From assembly GCF_022605725.1 (NCBI RefSeq), contig NC_065556.1, forward strand, positions 28,503,140-28,567,139: a stretch of 64,000 nucleotides of DNA. Reading direction: 5' to 3'. Under the pieces are notes generated by a model. The model did not search any database, was not told where the DNA came from, and saw nothing but the letters and a program-made list of their open reading frames with translations. Below are positions 1-10,900 of the stretch, one piece after another; the first letter of the stretch is position 1; the number at the start of each line of letters is the position of its first letter. Position numbers and translations under genes: made by a program. This stretch comes from Anthonomus grandis grandis. Taxonomy: Eukaryota; Arthropoda; Insecta; Coleoptera; Curculionidae.

Positions 1-48
1 TACTATTAATATTACACAGCATATATTTTTTAATCTTTAGAAACTAAA

Positions 49-2108
49 ATGTCGAAGAGATCTAAGCTTATGGTCAAATTGGCCAGAGAATGTCTTTCTT
101 CAGAAAATCATAATGTGCTACGTGAATTAAGACCTTGCAGTACAACAAACTTAGAAAACAATTGTCTAATAAATGAAGAATATCAATTGGGGTTCTTGCG
201 ATTGCCTACAGAAGATTTTCGGATCGAGCCGTATATCGATAATAACGAGGATAATAATATCGATTCTAAAATGGATTTAGATAGAGAGTTCGAGATTCCT
301 GGTCATGAAGTAATTAATCCTCAAGAACCTATCCCTGATAATCGCGTGTGTCAAAACCATAACGTAGTACTACCATCATATGACGAATCGGACAGCTACA
401 ACATTACTAGAGAAATTGTTGAAATCAACGAACCACAAAGTGACGGTAGGTGTTTTAAAATGAAATACAGAGTGTATTACAAAGACCATGTTCCCTTATT
501 TTAAAAATCTGTCTTAGTCTTAGTATCTGCCTTAACAAATATGCTGTTATTATGAAGATAAAGAGCTACCATTTTGCGGAACAATGTTAGCCCTTTGTAT
601 AAATGTTTAAAATACGACTGTATTAATCAATATTTATAAATTTAACTTTTTTTAGAATTATCAATACTAATAGAAATGAAATTAAAGGATCCATAGAACA
701 GGAGCCAAAAGGTGAGTCCAAAGTTTATATTATAAAAAATATTATATACTTGTATAAATATAATAAAAAAAGAAGCTAAAAATGAAAAAATGGAATTAAA
801 ATTGTGTACACTTTACACTTTTAGAACTACAAATACCGGAAGAAAACAGAAATATTATTGAAAATGGTGAACAGAGAGAACAGGAGCCAGACGGTAAGTT
901 TAAAGTTTTATTATGTTTTATTAAAAAGTATTTAAGCTTTGGACAATTTTAGAACTACAAGAAAAATATACAAAAAAAGAAACGATTAGAAAAAGGAAAA
1001 AAATCAAAGAAATTAAATCAGAAAGATTAAAAGCGAATAAAGAAAGCATTAAAAATAAACATCAGGTGACAAGAATCCTGTGACAAAAATAAATGTAAAA
1101 AGCAATGAACAATGTTTACCCAGCTTGGTCACGAGGAATGTGAACTCTGCGAAGAATTTAAACTTCACAATCCGCAACACAATTCTGAATCACTTAAACT
1201 GGACTGTGAAAATTGTGATAAATGGAATACACATATTCTTCAAGCCAAACGATTAAGGGAATTGTATCAACAAGATTGTGAAAAACCAGAGACAAATGAC
1301 ACTTGCCTTACAAAAAATAATAATGTTACCCAGGATTGAGATGTTCAAAAAGGCTATAATTTCCCAGAGATTAATTGCATATAATGAAAGTTTTGTCCCG
1401 ATAGGTAAAAAAAGGGAAACAATCGTCACCACATGCTGTACTTTGGCTTGAAGCTGTCTAAAGAAAACATTAAAAGTTGTTTTTATTCCTTTTTCTTGCA
1501 TAATAGAGATTATAAAGACTTTGTTATTTGGCTTGATAATTGTGCATCCCAGAACAAAAACTGGGCTTTCTTTACTTTTCTTATTTTTCTAGTTAATCCA
1601 GAACAAATTGCCGCAGAACAAATGTGCTAATTTTGAGACTGGACACACCTTCATGTCAGCGGACAGCTTCCACCACCACATCAATTCTGATCGTGACACT
1701 GTAAAATCAATGAATCCAACAGATTTTTATTTGTGGCCGGATTTTGCATCATAACAATAGCTTAGAAAAACGAATCCCCGTCCATATTTGAGTAATATTA
1801 CATAAATAATTGCCAGAAAAGGCCAATTTAAACTTCAGTATATTTCATCAAAGGACAACAATTTGCATGAGCTAGATTTTTTGCAAAATAGTAAAATTAA
1901 GATCGGTATAACTTTACCAGCTTTTCAAAAAGAACCAAGAGGCGTAACAAAAGAAAAAAAGGAAAATTTATTAAAAGATTTAAAGAGTATAATTCCAAAA
2001 GAGCGTTTTCACTTATGGGAAAATCTACCTTCGGTAGATTCTATTTGTATCGGTTTATTAATATGTAACAATATTTGTAATAATTGTAAATATCAGCCTT
2101 ATTTGTAA
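49..2108 (+). pseudogene. Decayed DUF7869-type transposase-like gene (relic)
   Basis: The first block (49-445) opens with MSKRSKLMVKLAREC. Three short exon-like blocks follow (656-711, 825-893, 953 onward), each bounded by ttttag and GT(A/G)AGT or similar and with similar ends (EPQSDG, EQEPKG, EQEPDG), as if one small exon had been duplicated. A basic stretch (RKRKKIKEIK) and a Cys pattern (ECELCEEF...DCENCDKW, 1112-1339) come next, then WLDNCASQNKNW (about 1530-1565), ETGHTFMSADSFHHHI (about 1633-1680) and a C-terminal block at 1863-2108. This order matches the insect/cnidarian family labelled DUF7869, whose RNase H-like core is probably a transposase. At least three frameshifts and several stops break the frame, so it is not functional. 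I could not see terminal repeats; the left end may lie outside the window. Confidence 0.6.
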
Positions 2109-2675
2109 TACTGAAATGTGATGGAGTACCTACCTATTAATATAATCAATATTTTAATTTGTAACTTTGAAATGTTACTGAAATAAGAATAAATGTTTTC
2201 TTTAGTAACCAGTTTTTTATTTAATTTCAGTACCCCAAATGAAAAGTTAATTAATTCCATTCAGTTCAAACCATATAAATTACTTTGTAACAATATGAAA
2301 TACTTAATATAAACCACGTATTTACATGATCTGTTACAGATACCAGGTTTTATTTAAGTAATTTTCCAGAATTCTGAAAAAAATATGGCATGTGCTCCAA
2401 ACATTGTTATATTTTTTAAATACATGTTTTTATTATTAATTAATATAAAGTAGCTTATTCTATGCTTATCTGTCCAAAAACTTTCTTTACAACATTTTTA
2501 GTTCAGAAAACGTGACATATTAACTGTTTTTTTTTTATTTTATTTAAAATTAACTTTTCTGTAGATGCGTGGTTCTGACGTAGAACGGCAGTATAGCCTT
2601 AAACATTTTATAATTCTCTTCTTATTGGGGTATTCCTGTAAGGTAAAATATGTCCCAGAAGACCCTAATCATCCA

Positions 2676-2721
2676 ATCCCAAGTCACAAACTATGTTCCT
2701 ATATAGTTTGTGACTTGGGAT
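2676..2721. repeat. Perfect 19-bp inverted repeat, 8-nt loop
   Basis: The arms 2676-2694 (ATCCCAAGTCACAAACTAT) and 2703-2721 are exact reverse complements around the loop GTTCCTAT. It lies about 55 bp downstream of the poly(A) signal of the minus-strand secreted-protein gene. It could be a tiny foldback element or an RNA hairpin; nothing in the sequence decides. Confidence 0.8.
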
Positions 2722-2773
2722 AAAAATCCATAATGGTAATTTAAAGGAAAGACTATTAATAATTCAAATGAAT

Positions 2774-2779
2774 ATTTAT
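2774..2779 (-). terminator. Poly(A) signal AATAAA for the secreted-protein gene
   Basis: AATAAA on the minus strand, about 30 nt after the stop codon of the 2809-3114 reading frame. Confidence 0.6.
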
Positions 2780-2808
2780 TAAGTCGTACAAGACAGAACA
2801 GTTTGTAC

Positions 2809-3114
2809 CTAGGTAGACGGGGTAGGCCTGATGACTACAGTAGTCCCAGATGGTGGTGGGAGTTGGGTGGAACTTGCTTTAATGCGGTTTATATACTCAT
2901 CCTGTATATCCTTAAGTATAGACTTAATAAGATAATTCAAATATACTTCATGGTGAGAATGACCAGATTTTTTAAGTAATAACAGGTTTTCCAGGCGAGT
3001 CACTTCGGCAATCAATTTTCTATGGTCATGAGACACATACTGGGGTAAAGTATACACATAACTGGCAAAAATCACGGTGAACGTTAGAATCAAGATACTT
3101 CTTGGCGAAAACAT
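2809..3114 (-). CDS. Small predicted secreted protein, 101 aa, single exon
   Basis: I do not recognise a family. The start is ATG at 3114-3112: the open frame extends upstream only through a TTG, and the predicted transcription start (about 3147) leaves a 33-nt leader. Residues 1-22 (MFSPRSILILTFTVIFASYVYT) have a charged N-terminus and a hydrophobic core typical of a signal peptide. The mature part is rich in charged residues, probably helical in the middle (KLIAEVTRLENLLLLKK, then YLNYLIKSILKDIQDEY), and ends in a Pro/Thr/Ser tail (PPPSGTTVVIRPTPST). It has no cysteine, so it is not a disulphide-stabilised peptide. A TATA box upstream and AATAAA downstream support a real, compact gene. It could be a secreted structural, glandular or signalling protein; function unknown. 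Confidence 0.6.
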   Translation of the reverse strand: MFSPRSILILTFTVIFASYVYTLPQYVSHDHRKLIAEVTRLENLLLLKKSGHSHHEVYLNYLIKSILKDIQDEYINRIKASSTQLPPPSGTTVVIRPTPST

Positions 3115-3171
3115 CTTGTTAATGATTTGTCGGATCAGGAACGAACTGCTAGTCAATCAGGGCGGTTTGTA

Positions 3172-3179
3172 TTTATATA
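3172..3179 (-). promoter_or_regulatory. TATA box (TATATAAA) of the secreted-protein gene
   Basis: TATATAAA reads on the minus strand at 3179-3172. An initiator-like GCAGTT lies about 32 nt downstream (A at 3147), the usual spacing for an RNA polymerase II core promoter, and the ATG follows 33 nt later. Confidence 0.6.
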
Positions 3180-3449
3180 GGGCAAAAGTAATTAAAAAGT
3201 GTCTACATAATATACTTTTATGTGCCAGTAAGTGTAATAACAATGCAACCTAATTAAATATTATAATTAGTTAGTTGTTTTAAGTATTGTTTTTTTTTTA
3301 TTATAGTTTTAATAATCCGGGAAATTACTTTAAATTATATATACATATACTTATATATATATATACACATGTATGAAAATGGACATTCTTGGATCAGCAA
3401 TAAGTTTTAAGTTAATGTAAAAATTCATAAATTGTTTTTATTAATATAC

Positions 3450-4150
3450 TAGTACTGGAACATTTTTTACTCACTTTTGTTGATTGTCCTAAACTTTGAA
3501 GACATTTCTTGGTTTATTCCAAGTTTATTCTTGGGATTTAAAGTAATTTCCCTGTTGGCATAGTTCTTAGACTTTGAAAATAATTGTTTACATATTCCAG
3601 ACTCATTTTCCAGTTCATTCCAGATATTTTGACAAAATTCCAATTGTATTCCAGGCATCGAGTTTCTCCTTACTCTTTGAAGCTCTGTTCTCTTAATTAT
3701 TGAGATACTTCATTGTGTCCTTAACAATTTCTTACAATTTCCAGGCAACACCACAATTTTGCCACATTTGTAATAAATAACATAAATTTAATAAACATAA
3801 ATTTCCAGCTTATTCCAGGCATTTTAAAGCTCATACTAAATACCACCATTATTGGCCGAAGCCATTATTTCTTTCTGGATTATGCAGATAACAATGACTA
3901 TATAATAAAATTCAGACCTGTATTCCAGAAATTTGGTCTTTTTTTAGTTTATTCCAGGGATTTGGGCAATTTTTTCATGTTTATTGCATTTCTTTTGGAA
4001 CTATTGAGAACACTTCTCTCAGCCTGGAAATCAAAGGTTATGTTTCATATTCCAGACATTTTGACTTGTGTTCCATTTAATTCCATGCATTCGAATCCAT
4101 TATAAAGCTCTAAAAAGAAGCGCTGAATTTTTCCAGGTAAAGAAATCAGT
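3450..4150. repeat. Cluster of TTCCAGGCA-like short repeats
   Basis: ATTCCAG(G)CATTT and close variants recur irregularly, about every 25-120 bp (for example near 3590, 3647, 3739, 3813, 3922, 3951, 4052, 4131). The same motif, often as its complement TGCCTGGAA, clusters again at about 11.46-11.6, 14.7-15.15, 20.64-21.35 and 32.24-34.08 kb. This region holds no gene. Confidence 0.55.
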
Positions 4151-4184
4151 AAAATACATTTAAAATAATTTAAATATAAAAATC

Positions 4185-4545
4185 TGCAGGAATGCATGTC
4201 TGCCCAATGAGTGAGATGCATACAAACCGACGCTCCTTCTTTAATGACGATTGACGTGATAGAAGAACTACATGGGATATACTGTCTTATTTTAATCAGT
4301 ATCAACTGCTGAAATTAAACAATTTTAATCATTATATATCAGTATAATTATAATTTAAATCTCCACTTTATAATAATACAACTCTAGGTATACATTCATC
4401 AGTAAAAACCATTAAAATATAATTTTTTTGCAGGAATGTATGCCTGCAATGAGTGAGATGCAAGCAAACCGACGCTCCTGCTTTAATGACGTGATGAAAG
4501 AACTATATGGGCTATACTCTCTTTTCTTATCCAGTAGCAACCATG
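4185..4545 (+). repeat. Direct repeat pair of about 90 bp, spaced 244 bp
   Basis: Blocks at about 4187-4285 and 4431-4520 share GCAGGAATG, AATGAGTGAGATGCA, AAACCGACGCTCCT and CTTTAATGACG in the same order. They look like a local duplication or two copies of one small interspersed repeat. Confidence 0.6.
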
Positions 4546-4922
4546 TTTCTCATTTTTATTATAAGTTATCCTTATAATTATTTAAATAGCGCTATACTAA
4601 TGCAACTCAAGGTATTGAATAAGAAACTAATTAAAAACTAGGAATATAACTGTTTTGTTGCTACTGGCCAATATAATTTTAAGTCTTCTTCACGTCAGCT
4701 CTATTTATCTCTTTCAGAGAAGATTTCTGACTTTGTCTCTCTTTAATTATGTTTGGTACCCTGCAGGTGTCGCCACTAAGTGACATTGACAGCTATTTTA
4801 ATTTGGCCGTTTGTTTTGATTTTAAAAATTCCACTTTAGTATTTGAAATTTAAACAAAAAAAAAACAATCTTTAAATACTACATGTAATATTCTCATAAG
4901 TTTCCGTACGTAATTGGACACA

Positions 4923-7900
4923 ATGAGCACTAGCAAATGGCGGTATATAAGTAAGTAATTTTTAAAATATAGTGTTTTTATTTATAATCCCTTTTAGAGA
5001 CATTGTACCTGGCAGAAAACGGTTCAACCTGACGCCTCTTAACCTCGAGGCGATCAGGAATGAAATGCAAGACTCCTCTTATAGTGAGGAATCTGAGGCC
5101 GAAGATGATACCTCGGAACATGCAATTTTAAATAGGAGTTTTAGTGATCAAACTTCACCGAAACCCACTGAGGTTACCAATAAGACTGAAGAAGTCGATG
5201 GCAATTATAGTTCCAAACGAGAGGAGGATTTAAGTAAGGAAGGAGTAAATGAGAAAGAAGGAAGTCATAGTCAGGATATATTTACAAGTTTAAATGGTAT
5301 TCATGCAAATAAAAGTGTCTCCAAGAATACCCCTGTAAGGTTTGAAAAGCCCAGTCAAAGGCAATTAAGGTATAGTTGGTAGTTCACAGGAACTTAATTT
5401 AAGCTAATAATAATTAATCTACTTTGTTTAGCCATTTCTTAGAAACTGTTCCAGAAAATGCAATAAAATACTCGGCTCAAAAGACAAACTTATCAATCAA
5501 AAACAAGGAAAACATGTGCATTAGTACAGAACCACTAAACAAATCCAAGGATAAGAGTAAAAATGACAGTTTCGACTTGGACTTTTCTGCTTTATCCTTG
5601 CACACCCCGATCAAAAAAAAAGAAAAACTTTTCAACTATGTGACCCCGAAAATCAACATTATACCAACATCAGTTAATAAATCAGAAAGACCTTCAATGT
5701 TCAAGACTCCAATGAATAAGGGCCATTTTAGTAAGCCACTATTTAAGACTCCTATAAACAAACCATTAGTAACCACTACAATATATTCTGGAAAAGCTGC
5801 ACCTGTTTATACAGCAAGAGGTACCCCAGGGGGTAACCAGAGTAGCATTTTATCGGAACTATCAGACAGTCAAAGGGTAAGTAAACTTTATTTTATTTAT
5901 TTATTTATTTAAGAAAAATTGAAATACAAAATACTTATTGGGTAATATGTATTGTGCAAGATGCCATACAAACTATCCACTTAGATGAGTAAACATCTGT
6001 TTGTGCATGTAGAAAAATTAAAATTTACAATTCAAGTACAACTAAATGCCACTAATAAAATACTGTTTAACCCAATTATGGATATATATAACATTCTTAA
6101 AGACCAATAATTAACAAAAATAATAATATGGAAATGACTACTCGAGATTGCTCTAGACTGATATTTATGTTATTATGATTTTAATCTGCCTAAACATTCA
6201 TTAATCTGCTCTTTAAATAGTTTAGCAAAATTATTGATAACACCAACAGGCTATAGTTATTATCGGATAGTTTTTCCAGATTGCTCAACCAAAACCAGTG
6301 ATCTACTCCTCGGAGGATAGATTTAACCGGATTTGTGTGAACAACATAGAATATGTCATACTAAAAATGTTGGGCAAAGGCGGCAGTTCAGAGGTGTTTT
6401 ACGGTTTTAATAAGGAAGAACATCTGGATGTGGCCATTAAATTGGTGTCTTTGGCAGATCATAATACTGCCGAGGGCTATGTCAATGAAGTGAAACTTTT
6501 GGAAACCCTACAGGATTGTGATAGAATTATCAAATTGTATGATTAGTAAGTATATGAGAATATTTTTAGAATAAGTTATTGAGATTCATTAAATAAAGTA
6601 CTAAAAATTTTAATCACAGTACCTTCATTGTACTTTGCATTTGTCAGAACCCACTTGGAGTATATTATATTTTATATCCACAGACTGGAAAGGATGCAGA
6701 AACTTTGCAAGTACATTCACTACAGGTTTTACAGTGGTCAAGAATTTTATTTTAAGACTCTCTGCTTAATACTTGATTTTGGAACCTTATCAGCTAGAAG
6801 AAAGCAGAATGACTTACAAATTCTCTGTAGGTCCATTCAAGCATATATTGTCCATGTTTCACTTCACAAGTTACTTTATATGCAAGACATGTACTTTTCC
6901 ATGTACTTCTTTGTACTTCCATGTGCCTTTTTACAAGACAAACTATGCTGAAAATTCATTGAACATTAAAACTAGGCAAAGAGCTATGTAGGGTCTTTTT
7001 TTGATTTGGGCCAAGCATTTGGACTAAATTTCAATTTTACTCTGTATATTCATAAAGATTGTGCTGAATTTTTAATTAAACCCCTAGCTTATCTATTTAA
7101 CTTGTGCATTAAATAGGAATCTGTAGACTGATTGTAATAAGGCATTTGATGAAGTAAATCATTGTATACTTTTGAATAAATTGGTTTCTTTTGGTTTATC
7201 AAAAAAGGCATTTAATTTAATAAAATCCTATTTAACAGGGAGAACCAACCAGGTTACGGTTGGAAATTGTTTCTCAAATAATATATCTCGACTTCAGGGT
7301 AGCAGGTTTAGTCCCTTGCTGTTCTTAATTTTTATTAATGACTTATCTGATTATATCTCTTCATCTGCAAGTTGAAAATGTGCAGTGGTCATTTATACTC
7401 GCAAGGCAATAAACTACTTTTTAAAGATACTCGATCCAAGATTTGGGAGTAACATTTCTAAGCAATACAAGGTTTAACTGTCACTACACTGAAATAGTTA
7501 ATAAGTCTTATCTTGGGTTTTATAACACGAAGGAATTTCAAAATTAGCACTATAATAAAACTCTATAATGCCATTGTGAGACATTGGCATATACCTTAAA
7601 TATCTGGTCAACTACATCAACGTCACATTCGGACATGACTGAAAATTATTAGTTTAAAGTCTATTTTAATAATATTTAAGCTTGGATTGTCAAATCCATT
7701 CAAATATCGTCGTATGCAAACCAAGTCAAAAATTGCATAACAATTAACGATCCAGATATTTAATTTTTGAAATACGAATCGTTAATTTTTATACAATTTT
7801 GACTTAGTTCCATACGAAAGACACGAAATTTGAGAGGAGTCGAAAATCCAAGCCCTGAGCTGAAGAACAGGAGTTTCTAATCAAATAAAACAAAAATATA

Positions 7901-10900
7901 TAAGGTTACCTTTTTTATTAACCTCTTTTTTACAAACATAACATTATTTTTTGGTGTAATAACACAGGCTATAATAAATGTAAAGGTCCTATCGGAGCTC
8001 GAAAACTGTAACAAATATAGCTTTTTAACAAAAATAGCATATAATTTAACCTACCTGCAAAGATTTGATTCAAGGAGTCCAACCCCCAGGACACCAGCAA
8101 ATTATTCATATTAGGTATTATATAAAAAATAATGTACTCACAGAATAAAATAATTATGTACTGACACAGGAACCGATACACACAAGCATTGAAACCTAAA
8201 CCGAAGCCTGTTGTTCCACGCCGGCATTGCCGAATACCGAAATGAAAGTGGGCGTTTTTAATTTTAGCTATGGTTAAATTGAATTATAGGTCGCATTGAA
8301 ATAATGGTAACGATATTGCGGCGATCACAGTATTGTTTAAGGCGAAGAGAACATTGAAATTCACCCTACGACACTTTTAATTTCCCCTAACTTTAGTTGC
8401 CATTGCAATAAACACTGCAAATTTTTTCTTGATTACATAAGCTTTAAACACAATAATTTCTGTTTTTTTCAAAGAAGTACAGATTACCCTTAGTTTTAAA
8501 AATATAGAATCATTTACATAATAACAATATATTTTAAGTGAATAACTATTTTGATATGTTCTGAATATAATACTTGTAATAGCATCAATAATTTCTTCTT
8601 AATTGTTTCAAATATAATTAATTAAATGAACATTAATTTTTATTGGATAAATAAAAAAACAAATAATCAAAGCCTTGTTATTCAATTTATTAAAGTGTTT
8701 TTTCTGTGTCTGTATTCTCTCAAGCAATTGAGTCGAAAGAGCAGTTAGATGTCATGTAAACTGATTGCATGAAGTAAATCATTGTATACTGTTGAATAAA
8801 TTGGTTAGTTTTGGTTTATCAAAAAAGGCATTTAATTTAATTAAATCCTATTTAACAGGGAGAACCAACAGTGGCGTGCAGTGGCATTAAGAGTAGGGTA
8901 GGCACTAGGCAATAAGGTAGCATAATTTTTTTAAATGTACTTACCATTAGAAAATCGTCGAGAAGAATCGTTTTCTTAATGAAGTGGAACATTGTCTTTA
9001 TTTACACAAATTTATTTAAAAATGTCTGACTAACTGAGAAACAGAAACAATCATTTTTTATAAATTAGTTCAATACGATTTTTCACCAAAAATGCATTGA
9101 CAACATCATCATAAAAAGTCGACTTACGTTTTAAATCTAGCAAGAGTTCTTTCTCCAAGGAAATTATTGATAAACTGCTAAGCCGTTCTTGTCCTTGAGT
9201 ATGACGTAAATACGTGTGGATGCGTTTTAATCCAGAGAATGAACGTTCTGCAGATACCGAGCTAGCGGGTATTGTTACGATTGATTTTGCTAATTTGATT
9301 AATTGAGGGAACACTTCGCACATTTTTTTTTCCTGGCAAAAACGTGTGACTTCATAAGCATTCATGCCTTTGAATTCTGATAATGAATACAAACAATTAA
9401 GCTCATTTTTCAATCTCTCAAAATCAAACTTTTGTCCGTATTTCAATTTTAATCCATTGAATATTTCATCTGGAAATTTATTTCTAAAAGTTTCGAAACA
9501 ATCAGAATTCAAAAGACGGAAAAAATCTAATAGTCTAATTTCCCTGTAGCGATCATCAATTTCGCTTTTGATGTTGTCAACTATTTCTCTGAAAATTCGC
9601 CTGTAATGCGTTTTAACATCATCCATTTTTCGTTTCGCCATAAGCATTCGCACATTTACTATATATTTTTTCGAATTCTATGAAGAGAAATTCTCCAAAA
9701 ATGCTTAGAAACTCTCATTTTGTTTAATACAATAGCCAATATCAGATAGTTTCGACTATATTATATTATACAGTACATCCGTCTGAACAAATATTTGATT
9801 GAAAATTTCCAAAAAATAATTGAATTCAAAATCTTCTAGTGTCAATAAATATATTCTAGCTGCCGAAAGATTCTCCCCATCCCAGTTTGATTGATTATCA
9901 AGCATATCATTAAATAGGTTTTTCAAATTAAAAACTTCACTGAAAATTACGTTTACAGTTCTGGAGTTATAGGCCCATCGAGTCTATACTACACGTGGTA
10001 ATTTTTTAGAACAAAATCTAATTTAATTAATTTCGTTCGCTTGTCGCGTATAAGCGCTATAATAGGTGCTGCCTTCGCATCTCCATATATTTTTCATATC
10101 AAGGCAATGTCCACCTTACGAAGCCCGCATATATGGGCCACCTACATGGGGAATAGCAAGTGCGCTTAAAAGCAAGATTGCACTATTTTGGATTCCTGGA
10201 AATGTTTGCTTTATAATGCAGATGAAAATGATATTTGATATTTCTGATAAAAGGAAGAAGTGAATATTATATTGTAATTTATTTCTCTAATTTTACAAAT
10301 ATTGCTACGGTAGGCAATGCCTTTTTGCCTACATTGTTTGCACGCCACTGAGAACCAACCAGGTTACGGTTGGAAATTGTTTCTCAAATAATATATCTCA
10401 ACTTCAGGGTAGCAGGTTTAGTCCCTTGCTGTTCTTAATTTTTATTAATGACTTATCTGATTATATCTCTTCATCTGCAAGTTTATTATATGCTAATCAT
10501 TTCAAACTATATAAAAACGATATCTGTCAAGGAGGATACCATCAAATTAAAAAGTGATCTATTCTCTATTGTTGATTGGTGTAAAAGTAATAAGTTGTCA
10601 ATTCATGTAAAAAAATGTGCAGTGGTCATTTATACTCGCAAAGCAAACTACTTTATTAAAGATACTCGGTCCAAGATTTGGAAGTAACATTTCTAAGCAA
10701 TACAAGGTTTAACTGTCACTACCCTGAAATAGTTAATAAGACTTACTGTGTCTTGGGTTTTGTAACAGGAAGGAATTTCCAAATTAGCACTATAATAAAA
10801 CTCTATAATGCCACTGTGAGACCTCATGTAGAGTATACTTTAAATATCTGGTCACCAACATCAACGTTACATTCAGACATGATTGAAAGAGTACGGAAAC

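Larger units (their letters stand above)
2109..2808. other. AT-rich spacer with a perfect hairpin
   Basis: There is no coding signal between the transposase relic and the secreted-protein gene. The only structure I see is the 19-bp hairpin listed separately and the poly(A) signal of the minus-strand gene. Confidence 0.6.

Noticed and set aside
3340..3375. TATA/TATATACA run as a promoter
   Set aside because: Simple (TA)n microsatellite with no gene start in either direction at the right distance.
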